Source: Argyresthia goedartella
Taxonomy: Eukaryota > Arthropoda > Insecta > Lepidoptera > Argyresthiidae
DNA: 64,000 nt
Assembly: GCA_949825045.1 (NCBI GenBank)
Contig: OX463807.1
Span: 34,926,749-34,990,748, forward strand
Reading direction: 5' to 3'
Shown here in pieces: positions 1 through 9,868 of the stretch. The translations under genes and the position numbers were made by a program. Position 1 is the first letter of the stretch. Every line of letters begins with the position of its first letter. The notes below the pieces were generated by a model. That model saw only the letters and a list, made by a program, of their open reading frames with translations, was not told the origin of the DNA and did not search any database.

Positions 1-128
1 TCACGGTTGTTTGTCTATCTATGTATAATATTTATCTATATAAGTATGTGTATTGTTGTCTAGTACCCAAGATACAGGGAATCCTAGTTTGATGCTGGAT
101 CAATGCGTGTAAATAGTGTCCAAGGTAT
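1..128 (+). mobile_element. SINE family B, 3' tail only (cut by window edge)
   Basis: The segment matches the tail of the fuller SINE at 47,320-47,545: both carry ACCCAAGATACAGGGAATCC and end with TAAATAGTGTCCAAGG. The tRNA-like head would lie to the left of the window. Family membership is seen directly by comparing the two copies; the SINE assignment comes from the tRNA-like head of the fuller copy. Confidence 0.7.
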
Positions 129-131
129 TAT

Positions 132-160
132 TATCTGATTTAACCAGCCAACTGCGACAT
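132..160 (+). mobile_element. Orphan right TIR of the TGTCGCAG MITE family
   Basis: CTGATTTAACC followed by AACTGCGACA matches the right terminal inverted repeat of the complete MITE at 29,677-29,891. Only this end is present, directly abutting the SINE tail, so it is a fragment. Confidence 0.55.
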
Positions 161-398
161 TCATACGACATGACATTTTTCTTCCCTAGCCATGGGCGGT
201 AGGCATCAAATAAGTCTTATATTTTGCTCCAATTCCAGTTACAATTCCAGTTACAATTCGACGCCTGATCAGCCATGCGGGTCACTCGTGTCTCTCAACC
301 CATTCGCATACATCGTACAGCACAGAATAATAGCTAATACGTATCGACCTATTAGCGATTCTGTGACAATTCTATACAAGTGTTCTATTATTTCAATG

Positions 399-598
399 TT
401 TTTTTTTATAAACATAAACTTTTTCATACAGGCACATATATTACTTCTGGCCCCACACTAGGAAACCCTGTGTAGGACTTCAAACACATATAAACATCCA
501 AGACCTTTTTTTTTTCTGTATCCCCAGCCAGGGATTGAACCCGGGGCCTCTCGCATGGCAGGCAGAGCCACAACCGCTGAGCCACAGAGATCGTCAAG
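399..598 (-). mobile_element. tRNA-derived SINE, family A, copy 1
   Basis: Read on the minus strand, the head has a pol III A box (TGGCTCAGCGGTTGTGG, 569-585) and a B box (GGTTCAATCC, near 532-541). A body containing CTAGTGTGGGGCCAGAAG follows, then an A-rich tail (T run at 399-407 on plus). The same body and head occur at 6.1, 44.6 and 51.4 kb. Box A and B spacing fits a tRNA-derived promoter, but the fused body rules out a functional tRNA gene. Confidence 0.8.
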
Positions 599-892
599 AC
601 ATACATACGTACTGTGTACATACATCTATATTATACTCATTGTCTGTTGCAATTTTGCTTGTGCCTGTAGTCACAGTTGATTAAGTGTTTATAGTGACTG
701 AAATCCTGATTGGCTCTTTCTAAATAGAAAGGTTTTGGGCGCTTTTTAGACAAACTTTTCTTTAATGGTTAGACAAACTTGTAGGATCTTATTTTTTGAT
801 AATTCTGGAGGGGTGCAAACGAACTATACTAACTTACAAAACTGACAGATCTTACCTGATGCCCTTTCATATTGAGGTAAAAAGGAGCCCTA
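599..892. other. Unassigned AT-rich spacer
   Basis: Nothing recognisable is present apart from a short local repeat of AGACAAACTT near 749 and 770. Confidence 0.4.
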
Positions 893-1367
893 TAGGGTTA
901 CCATTCGCGTGTCCGTCCGTCTGTCTGTCTGTCACAGGCCTGATAACCGCAACATAATTCAAGTCTTATATGAAAAAAAAATTGCCTACAAAAAAGTGGA
1001 CGGGGTAAAATGACAAATCGAAATGAAAAATAACACCGTCCTAAGTCATGTAAAGTATCGTTGAAAAGGGCTCGTTGTAAACTTTTTTTTTTAGTTTTGA
1101 TACGTGTTAAGATTATGAAAAAACACAGAATATAGAAGATAAGCCAATGATTACAGGAAAACCTACCCGGATTTGCCAAGGTTTTTATTTATCTGTAAAC
1201 CACATACAAACTTTTAAAACTCCTGCAACATGCAGCATGCACCAATAACTTTGCAAACAACATTTTGCTTTGTAAAATGCAAACTATTCACTCCACACCA
1301 TCCCTACCATTGTACGGTGGTACGGAACCCTTCGTGCGCGAGTCCGGCTCGCATTTGACCGGTTTTT
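893..1367 (+). repeat. Repeat family P, diverged copy
   Basis: The left end has AGGGTTACC and (GTCC/GTCT)n, and the right end has GGTACGGAACCC ... GCATTTGACCGGTTTTTT, as in the cleaner ~400-bp copies at 24.1, 25.4 and 28.9 kb. The middle (about 986-1190) does not match those copies, so it is either strongly diverged or a replacement. No coding capacity is seen. Confidence 0.65.
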
Positions 1368-2145
1368 TGAGTATGCAATCATCCTCCAAAACGTAAATTT
1401 GGCAGATATGTCAGATATAGAGTTTTGGGTTTTTATGTTGGTATTTTTATGGCTTATATTTAACTATTTACCAAAACGAGTTAAAAGTTACACCCAAAAA
1501 TATACATCTTCATCCCGAATTATCTAAATGTTCACCAAACCGTTACATCCTATTTTATACACTACATAGGGGTCGCCTCGCTCCACTACGCTTCGCTTCG
1601 GCTCCAGGTTATGATAAAACATATGACCTAACAAACCTTAGTTTAGTATTCGGACAGAAAGTGACCTATACCAACTAATACGATTTTGTGAAACTACACG
1701 GGTTTACTAAATTTTGTGTATATTTGACATATTTGGGAGTCAAAACTTATAAGTTGGATCAGTTACGACGCCTCTGGAATCGGTCGGTAAGTTATAACTA
1801 CATGTTACAACACCATTCTCTTCGAGTATTGAAGCGACGCGACGCGATCGATGGCGATGGGTATCGTGCTCAGATCGCGCCCGCATTGCTGCGCACGCGA
1901 CACCTTCATCTGGTTGGTTAAACTACTATGTACTTGGAATGTCAACCCCACACTGCCGACAGTCACCATTCGATTCATCATCATCATACTCAAATATAAT
2001 AAAATATATATATTAGAGGACAATCTTACACAAATCGAACCAGGCCCATAGTCAGCTTTATTAGGCTTATGTTATGGGAACTAGACGACGATATATTTAA
2101 TAGAGATAAATACTTAGAGAGAATACCTAATAGAGAGAAAACATC
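1368..2145. other. Unassigned AT-rich spacer with a short GC-rich block
   Basis: A GC-rich block at about 1570-1617 (CGCTTCGCTTCGGCTCC) sits in AT-rich DNA and resembles the GCTTCGCT cores of repeats near 48.7, 52.2 and 55.3 kb. The open frames at 1688-1921 and 1805-2051 overlap on both strands, have no recognisable motif and are taken as chance. Confidence 0.35.
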
Positions 2146-2268
2146 CAAGACTAAGAAACAAATATTCATGCTCAACACAAAAATATTTGCCCTTACCGGG
2201 ATTCGAACCCAGGACCGTCAGATTCGTAGGCAGGGTCACTACCCGATAGGCTAAACCGATCGTAAATT
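2146..2268 (-). mobile_element. SINE family B, tRNA-like head
   Basis: On the minus strand there is an A-box-like TAGCCTATCGGGTAG (2240-2254) and a B box GGTTCGAATCC (about 2199-2209), followed by GGGCAAATATTT as in the copy at 47.3 kb. The long tail seen there is missing, so the copy is truncated. Confidence 0.65.
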
Positions 2269-2844
2269 AATCGATGACGTCACTAACATTGCGAGGAAAA
2301 TCTAGATTCGATTGGGGCTGGACCGGATAACTTGGAGTGAAAAAGGGGGGATTATACCCAGCAGTTGCGGAAACAATCTGACTATGATGATTATGATCGC
2401 ACTGTACCCACATCAGATTTTATTATATTTGTGTAAATAAGGTAAATACGTTGAGGACAAGTCAGTATTGATGGCCAGAGGGGAAACAGGAAATCGCGGA
2501 GGGGGTGAAGTTCCGTACACCTCCAGCACACACGTATAGCCCTGCGTCAGCTTTGTCATAGTGCTGCACAAATCAGCATCGAAGTTGTTTATCGAATTCG
2601 ATCTTGCTCGCGTTGAAGCTTGCATTGCATTGTTTGTGTAGTTAAAATGGGATTGCATCTCTCTCTCCTATAATCCAATGAGACATTCTCAAGCACGAGA
2701 ACTTACTAGAAAAATACTGGAAAATTGTGCAATGGGACGGAAAAACATTTCGAAAATACCTATCAAATGGTAGGAATAGAAAGAGATGGAAGATTTTATA
2801 ATTTTAGTCGGAGTAACGATTCCTGTTGCGATGATAGTGTAGGT
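2269..2844. other. Unassigned spacer
   Basis: CCCAGCAGTTGCGG near 2357 resembles the common CCCAGCAGTGG signature of lepidopteran LINE 3' regions, but the match is too short to assign. The minus-strand frame at 2413-2658 has no recognisable domain. Confidence 0.3.
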
Positions 2845-2957
2845 ACCAAATGTACATGGACTCAAATGTACATAGACTCAAATTTACATAGACTCAAATT
2901 TACATAGGCTCAAATGTACAAAGATTCAAATGTACATAGACTCAAATGTACACAGAC
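2845..2957 (+). repeat. Tandem repeat, 16-bp unit, about 7 copies
   Basis: The unit is CTCAAATGTACATAGA with one to three substitutions per copy. The phase is kept throughout and no indel breaks the array. Confidence 0.85.
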
Positions 2958-3250
2958 TTACATATAATGTACATTTTATTTTGATTTTTATAACTAAAAT
3001 AGTATAAATAAAAAGGAGATAATATTCAACATTCACTTTGACGTGTACCTTTTTGGTAACTATCGTCATCGACTCCTTCTTTTATTGTTATTATAATTAT
3101 TTTATACTCAATTTCTGCTCACTTCCGGTCATGCAGTTCTTGTCTAATTCATAGACAATATTTTTTTTAATAACTTGTTTAACGACCTTGGAAGTACGAG
3201 GTAGATAATTTAAAAAAAAAATTGTACGTGTTTCCTTTTACGATAATATG
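2958..3250. other. Unassigned AT-rich spacer
   Basis: AT-rich sequence with homopolymer runs; no gene or repeat could be recognised. Confidence 0.3.
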
Positions 3251-3296
3251 AAGAACCCTTCGTTTGTGAGTCCAACTCGCACTTGACCAGATTTTC
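3251..3296 (+). repeat. Repeat family P, right-end fragment
   Basis: GAACCCTTCG ... CTCGCACTTGACC matches only the right end of family P. The rest is missing. Confidence 0.5.
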
Positions 3297-3890
3297 CATT
3301 GTCTATAGTTGTGTCGCCTCTGAAATATGTTTCAGAATTCCCATTTAACTACTTAAGAGGCACTACCTTCAATTTAATTTATTTTTTTATATTTTTTAAA
3401 AAGTGCAGTCTTACAAAAGATTTTTCAGGTGTCCCCACACTAGGCCCAGCTTGTGTCTTCGATTTCGCCATACGCTGATAGATTCTTGTAAATCTATACC
3501 GCAAAGCCACAAATCGTGACTACTCTCGACTTACTATTCCAAGTACTAATACCTATATTTCTAAGTTTATGGTAGTTATCATCGATAGCTATTTCCAGTA
3601 AGTCTGAAGCTGAGTTTCATCAGTTATCTTGATGATATGATGAAATGTGATTTTTACTTATTTGATCAGAGCAATGTTCACTTAAAATCAAACAAGAATT
3701 GAGTATTTGAGCACGTAGTCAAATATATATAAAGACATTTCTGCATAAATGTTTCATATCTTAAAAACCGCTTATTTCATTTTGTTGAATCAAACCAATT
3801 TTCGTTGGAAGTGTGTATTGAGATACACAGCATACATTTTTTGTAGATTTTACTTTAAAAGTTAGAGGGTCGGGGGGCACATATTTTTTC
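3297..3890. other. Unassigned AT-rich spacer
   Basis: No coding frame, tRNA-like box or window repeat is recognised. CCCCACACTAGGCCCAGC near 3433 faintly resembles the body of SINE A. Confidence 0.3.
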
Positions 3891-4067
3891 ACTTTGGAAG
3901 GGTTTATCTCTGTCTGTCTGAGTTACTTTGGAAGGGTCTATCTCTGTCTGTCTGAGTTACTTTGGAAGGGTCTATCTCTGTCTGTCTTGAGTTATTTGGA
4001 AGGGTCTATCTCTGTCTGTCTGAGTTACTTTGGAAGGGTCTATCTCTGTCTGTCTGAGTTACTTTGA
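3891..4067 (+). repeat. Tandem repeat, ~34-bp unit, 5 copies
   Basis: Five successive units of ACTTTGGAAGGGTCTATCTC plus a CTGTCTGTCTGAGTT part. Units are almost identical, with one unit altered by small indels near 3985-3995. Confidence 0.9.
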
Positions 4068-4192
4068 GGAAAAATAGTTTCAGGAACCTCAACGCCATTT
4101 TTAAAGACCTCTCTACCCCACATATATTAGGTTTGATGAAAAATATATCTTTTCGTTTCAGTTCCATGTATGGGCAGCCCCATTTAATTATT

Positions 4193-4702
4193 TTTATCTA
4201 CACACGTATCATAAACCCTCTTTACTGCGTTCAAAAACCGCACGTTACGATCAGCATTATGTTAAACTACTTGGTAAAAACTCGTTTCGTATCTGGAAAA
4301 CTACACATAATGGTCATTATGTGTAGTTTTTCTACATATAATGACATTCAAATTTCGAACGCCGACGCCCGCCTCGTGCCGCCCCTAGTTTGTCTGTGAA
4401 GTTGGTACTGACATTCAAATTTCGAACGCCGACGCCCGCCTGCGTGAAGTTGGTACTACAGAACAAGCTAAACAACTGCAGAGCGACAATGCCGGTCAAA
4501 CATGCGGTTCCTGAACACATCAAAGAGAGATTATGATATGTGTGTAGATAAACTAGTGTATGTAACTGTACATAATTAGACATTCAAACTCTCGAGTGAT
4601 ATTATTATGCCGCCTATTATTATTATCTCGCCTTCGGCTCGTTTCATAAACCCACTCTCGAGTATTAATGCCCTCCATTACGTAGCAGTCACATAAACTA
4701 CT
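4193..4702 (+). mobile_element. Double-foldback MITE, copy 1
   Basis: The element consists of module A, with long imperfect inverted ends (TTTATCTACACACGTATC at the left, GTGTGTAGATAAACT inside), and an adjoining smaller inverted module B that ends ...CACATAAACTACT. Module A also contains a 16-bp-arm palindrome (around 4300-4335) and a ~69-bp tandem duplication that starts GACATTCAAATTTCGAACGC. No transposase is encoded. Copies with the same layout lie at 7.5, 31.5 and 49.6 kb. Confidence 0.75.
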
Positions 4703-4740
4703 ATAATATTTAAATTTTATATAAAAATCGTAAAGCGGTT

Positions 4741-4880
4741 TACAGAACACATCTACATACCAAGTTTCAACTGTGTAGTCCTAATAGTTTCAGCATAAAA
4801 TTGCTGTGACATACGGACGGACGGACAGACAGACTTGACGAAACTATAAGGGTTCCTTGTTTCTCTACGGAACCCTAAAA
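4741..4880 (+). repeat. Interspersed repeat ending in CTACGGAACCCTAAAA
   Basis: Contains ACGGACGGACGGACAGACAG and ends GTTCCTTGTTTCTCTACGG. It resembles family P in its GGAACCCTAAAA end but differs in the body, so it is kept separate. Confidence 0.45.
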
Positions 4881-6089
4881 CTAGAATATAATCCCAGTAA
4901 TTCAACGTGAGCAAGATCGAAATCTTGCGCAGCTCTATGGCAAACGTGAAGCAGGGCCCTTGCGGGTGTGCGGGACGTCACCCCCTCCTTGATTTTCTCT
5001 TTCCCCTCTGGTCATCAAACCTGACTTTGACTATACAAACGCTCACCGTGCTGTTAAATATACCTGTCCTGTTCATCCTGTTTTACTGGAAGACATCTCT
5101 TGCCTGTCAGAAGCTCGCCTTTGTAAATGAAATTGGCTTCTACATTTGTCAGTTTACCATTGTTTTGTGCAACAACGTATGAACTAAAGGAAGCAAAGTC
5201 TGGAAACGTGTGAGATCGCTAGACAGGTCGCTGACTAGAGCGAAGGCCGGTCATTAACTCAACGAAACGTACTTTCATTTTTTACGATCTACGCGCGCAC
5301 GACGCGACTATCTGTCGTCCGACCCACTGCCTCGATGATCTAAAAATGATTCCATTCTGTAGCTTTCCTTTGGTAATACTACTAGACCTTGGCACAGTCA
5401 ATGACTATGCTGCAATAGCTTTGCGGTGTTTGTAAACAATGTCTGTTTTGGATTTTCTTTTGTGCAGATGGAATAGGAGGCTTTTTCTACATACATATAT
5501 AGGTACATGTAAGTAGATACCTTACATACCATCACATCTTTTCCCATAGGACAGACGGAGATGAGATGATTTTGTCAATTCCATTTCTATGCCCTCCTAC
5601 TAAGGCGACAACCTTATTATTAGTAGGTTTAGGATTTAACAGCTAGTTAGCGTTAAAGCCAACCACAATCACTTTTCTTATATACCCTGTAGAAAATTCC
5701 CTGCGAGAACCCAGGATCGGCCAGCCGCAGAATGTGTGAAGATCATAATTAAAGATGAATTTTAATTATTTAGTTCTAATCCCTAGTCTAATAGTTCTTT
5801 ACTCTTCCTTTAAAATATTAATATTCTCTTATCTTTATTTTTCAGGTAATCATCCAGTCCAAGTTTCCACTTCATGTAAGGCATCTTTAAATTAAACTTG
5901 GAATTGAAGACTCACATCAAAACAGGTTGTAGTTAGGAACTGATAAATATAATAATGCGTTCCGCGACCTCAATTAGACGTCATAAAACTTAACTTTCCT
6001 TTCTTATCATCGGTCTATCAAAGTAGGAGGTGAAGCCAACATTTTAAAGGCTTTGAAATCACATGTTATTATGATAGAAAACATTAAAA
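4881..6089. other. Unassigned spacer; one 91-codon frame without support
   Basis: A plus-strand frame at 4907-5182 begins with GTG and encodes a hydrophobic stretch, but it has no recognisable domain, no obvious splice context and no second copy. It is not called a gene. The rest of the interval shows no identifiable element. Confidence 0.35.
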
Positions 6090-6301
6090 TAAACATAAAA
6101 AATTATTTTATTTACAGGCGTACACGCTTCTGGACCCACACTAGGATACCGTGTGGCGTGGGAACCAGAAACGTGGAAATCACACTCAAATAAACATCCA
6201 AAACCTTGTTTTTTTTTTTTAAATATCCCCAGCCGGGTATCAAACCCTCCAACCTCTCGCATGGTAGCCAGAGCCCTAATCGCAGCGCCACAGAGGTCTT
6301 C
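6090..6301 (-). mobile_element. tRNA-derived SINE, family A, copy 2
   Basis: The minus strand has the family A head (CTCTGTGGC ... GCTCTGGCTACCATGCGAG), a weakened B box, and the body CACACTAGGATACCGTGTGG as seen from plus. It is more diverged than the copies at 44.6 and 51.4 kb. Confidence 0.7.
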
Positions 6302-6383
6302 ATTTAAAACATTGACTTTGTAACCGAAGCTCAGTGAGTTTTTTGAGTAATGCTAAAATCTATGTTGCTGCTGCTTAGGTTCG

Positions 6384-7440
6384 ACAACTTCCCTTATGAA
6401 AAAGTCCAAATTACAAGTTCCCGAATGGACAGCTCTTCAATTCGTCAACTTCCCAGTTCGACCACTTCCCATTTCGTCAACTTCCCAGTTCGACCACTTC
6501 CCATTTCGTCAACTTCCCAGTACGACAACTTGTCATTTCGACAACTTCCCATTTCAGCTTTGAGTCTAGGGCGAATACCCATTAAACCTTTCACTACTTT
6601 AACCCTGAAACAAGCGTAAACAATTTAAGGATAATTGACAAAAACTGTCTTTAATCAAATTCTCTATATTTGTAGAAATTAGCAGCATCGCCCCCTGGAA
6701 CCCTGGATTATCCAACCTTCTCTATTCTTAAAAGGGTGAAATGTAAATAACATTTTGTAGAATTGGGAACTTTTGGTTGTCAAAATGGAAACTTGTCTAT
6801 GGGAATTTGAATCTTGGCATAATGGAAGTTGTCCAATAGATGGGGCGATGCGGCTAATTAAGTTCCCATTTCGGTTTTGAGTCTACAGAACAGACCCATT
6901 GAACCTTTTACTACTTTAACCCAACAAACGTGAGCTATATGAGCGAAATAGAAACAAACGTGAGCGATTTCGAGCATTTGAGGATAATTGTCAAAAAATG
7001 TTTTCAACGAAATTGTCAATATTTGTGCTAATTAGCAGCATCGCTCCATCGATTTGACAACTTCCCATTTTGTCAAGGTTTAAATGACAAGTTCCCATAT
7101 TGAAAACTTCCTACTTCGACAACTTACCAGTTCGTCCCCTTCCGATTTCGGCTTTGAGTCAGCTGAGCTCGATTGTCAATTATCGATGTCAGGATAATTG
7201 ACAATCAAACTCTCTATATTTGGGCAAACAGCATCGCCCTACTGGAACCATGGCTAATCCAACGTGCCAGCAATTGGGGCCTGCCCACAATTACAAGGGT
7301 TAAATGTAGGTAAAATGTTGTCGAATGGGAAATGTGTCAATATGGGAAATGTGTCAATATGGGAAATGTCATTGATAATGTGATAATGGGATGTATTCGA
7401 AATGAACCTAAGGGATTGTTTCCATGTTGAGCCACTAATC
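6384..7440 (+). repeat. Higher-order repeat block, three ~300-bp units
   Basis: Landmarks recur in order: TTCCCATTTC(A/G)GCTTTGAGTC at about 6546, 6863 and 7139; ACCTTTyACTACTTTAACCC near 6586 and 6905; and AGCAGCATCGC near 6682, 7035 and 7212. The first unit also contains a local array of TTCGTCAACTTCCCAGTTCG (6436-6520). No coding potential is seen. Confidence 0.7.
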
Positions 7441-7537
7441 AATATCCCATTATGCAGAGTTAGATATTATTTTAGTAGATTCAGATTTTATAAGAGACGT
7501 TAATGATGGAGTTACTGACTCGAATTGAAAATATAAT

Positions 7538-8033
7538 AGTAGTTTATCTACACATGTATCATAAACCCTCTTTACTGCGTTCAAAAACCGCACGTTACCA
7601 TCAGCATTATGTTAAACTACTTGTTAAAAACTCGTTTCGTATCTGGAAAACTACACATAATGGTCATTATGTGTAGTTTTTCTACATATAATGACATTCA
7701 AATTTCGAACGCCGACGCCCACCCGCGTGCCGTCCTTAGTTTGTTTGTAAAGTTGGTACTGACATTCAAATTTCGAACGCCGACGCCCGCCTGCGAGAAG
7801 TTGGTACTACAGAACAAGTTAAACAATTGCAGAGCCACAATGCCGGTCAAACATGCGGTTCCTGAACACATCAAAGAGAGCTTATGATATGTGTGTAGAT
7901 AAACTAGTGTATGTAACTGTACTTTATTAGGCATTAAAACTCTCGAGTGATATTATAATGGAAGTCGCCTTCGGCTCGTTTCATAAACCCACTCCCGAGT
8001 ATTAATACCCTCCATTATGTAGCAGTCACATAA
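7538..8033 (+). mobile_element. Double-foldback MITE, copy 2 (most complete)
   Basis: Starts AGTAGTTTATCTACACATG and ends CAGTCACATAA. Module A (7541-7905) has ~65-bp imperfect inverted ends. It holds a perfect 34-bp near-palindrome at 7647-7680 (arm AAAACTACACATAATG, 2-nt centre) and a ~69-bp tandem duplication beginning at 7693 and ~7762. Module B (7901-8033) is a second inverted repeat with a CGCCTTCGGC centre. No open frame is specific to a transposase. Confidence 0.8.
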
Positions 8034-8585
8034 TATCATGGGCTAGATTATTCTCGGTACTGATGATCGTAGGGTCTGTCTATTCCTGAGGTTAGTAATA
8101 ATAATAATTGGTGGTTTTCCTCAAAATAATCTGTACTATTAAACCCTGTATAATTAATAATATGACATATCAGTTTTTAGATTAACTAAGTACAGACAGA
8201 CAGTATGAGTACGATCCATTTCCCTCCAGCCTTAAATGAAACTTGAATTCTATATTGTATTGTATTTATACCCACTTGTTAGGTAAGGTCTTCATTTCAC
8301 GTAGTAAACGAGTTACGAAACATTACGGCCGCGTTCCCCGCGTCCGTCGTGATGTCCCTAGAGAAGCTGTTACATTTGCGCAGCGCTCCTCAGAGCGAGA
8401 GTATTCTGCTTTGCTCTGTTCAAACTCTAAGTATACTAGTTTAGTGACGGGATTTCTAGTAGCGTCTAACTAATTAGGTAACAATAAAAAATTCTAAAAA
8501 TGATTTAGTAAAATCACATGGCAGCGGGTTGCACATGTTGCGCCTGCACTCGCCCGAGTTGAATGGCGTGTGCGTCAGAGGTCAA
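8034..8585. other. Unassigned spacer
   Basis: The plus-strand frame at 8243-8473 is basic and unmatched. It starts with ATG-independent context and is not supported as a gene. No repeat is recognised. Confidence 0.3.
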
Positions 8586-8700
8586 AGTCAAATTCAAATG
8601 TTTTATTGTAAGCGAAAATATTGCACTTTTACAAGTCAGACACTCATACATCGAGAACAATACAAATACATCAAATATGATCAACTAAACTAATGATTAC
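8586..8700 (-). mobile_element. LINE 3' tail fragment (CR1-like end)
   Basis: On the minus strand it ends AATAAAACATTTGAATTTG followed by ACTTTGACC, a polyadenylation signal next to a short TTTGAC-type repeat. This is the form of a CR1-group LINE 3' end. No coding part remains. Confidence 0.5.
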
Positions 8701-9600
8701 TTACTCATTAGTATATGGTTTGAGTTTGAAAAAGGAATTTTCCCTTTCAAGGGGTTTTCCCCAGCTCAGCCAATTCCCAACTCAGCCAGTTTTCAAAATC
8801 CATAGTAAGTTTTCCCAACTCAGCCAACCGAAAAAGTAAATAGCAAATACATTATTTTATGTCCCAACTCGGACACATTGGTCTATACCCAACAGTAGAT
8901 GCGGTTCGGTAATAGAATCTAAGGCATTTTTTGCGATACAAAGAACCTTCACACACCCTCGCACACACACACACACACACACACAAATACAACACACGCA
9001 CGTTGTCATAATCTTTTAACATTACAGTGTATTTTTTGAATTATAAGATATTTTTAAAGCGAAACAAATACTAGGTTTATTCACAATAACTTAATTAAAA
9101 GGAGGTCATTGCAAATTGTTTGTTATGTTAAGATTAGTTAAAGAAATAAAAAAATAAAACATATTCATTTTCATTTCATTTCCACAACATGACAAACTAT
9201 ATAGCAAATAGTTCTATCAGTCATTAAAGTATGTTTAATGATGCAAGTTCTGAAATAAAAATGATCTAAATCGAAAACTATAAACTAACAGCTTTTCTGA
9301 ACATTACTACACTGGCCCCACTGGTACACCGTGCTGTGGGACCCAGCAACATAAATTGCAAGACCGAGGAAATTCACAGCGAGGCGTTTCATATCCCGTA
9401 CACGGAGATTGACTTGCTCCTTATTACGTAGGGAATTGCGATAATTGAATAGCCCCGACAAGAAGTGGGATACCAGCGGGTTGCTCCCTTTCAACCCATT
9501 TCCCAACCTAACTTAATATTTCTGACTATCCTGCGACACTGCCACCCCATCTGAGAAATGCAGGAGTTTATAACAGGCTCTCTGCGAGTCGAACCTGAAA
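8701..9600. other. Unassigned spacer with CCCAACTCAGCC motifs
   Basis: A short dispersed motif (CCCAACTCAGCCA) recurs between 8760 and 8885, similar in style to the repeat block at 6.4-7.4 kb. The stretch at 9296-9355 faintly resembles the SINE A body (CTGGCCCCACTGG, GTGGGACCCAGCAAC) but lacks a tRNA-like head. Confidence 0.35.
8962..8985 (+). repeat. (CA)n microsatellite
   Basis: An uninterrupted CA run of about 12 units. Confidence 0.95.
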
Positions 9601-9601
9601 G

Positions 9602-9633
<32 letters not shown>

Positions 9634-9634
9634 T
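9601..9634 (-). repeat. (TTAC)n 3' tail of CR1-1
   Basis: Eight GTAA units on plus, about 20 bp beyond the AATAAA of the LINE. It is read as the replicated 3' microsatellite of the element and not as an independent microsatellite. Confidence 0.8.
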
Positions 9635-9868
9635 GTTTATTTGCACGAATATAGGTGTACATCAGGTGTATAATAATGTAATTTAAAATATGGTTCGCTA
9701 TACTCTGCCATGCAGCATGCAAATATTAGTTACACGCAAAAAACACAAATTTACATAGATTTACATCAGATGTCAATATTTACTAAACGCGCTAAGGTAT
9801 TTTTGTTAAATTTATGTCCACAAAATATTATAATGTTACTTAAAACTAGTTATAATGTACATATTATG

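Noticed and set aside
192..461. 89-codon frame near the left edge
   Set aside because: It runs into the SINE A tail, is low complexity at its centre (repeated SSYNS) and has no recognisable domain.
521..598. Genuine tRNA gene at SINE heads (also 2.2, 14.5, 16.7, 30.3, 44.6, 45.9, 47.3, 51.6, 53.5 kb)
   Set aside because: A and B boxes are present, but cloverleaf arms are poor and each head is fused to a repeated body and tail. They are SINEs.
4907..5182. Membrane protein gene of 91 residues
   Set aside because: GTG start, no recognisable family, no repeat support and no splice or polyadenylation context.
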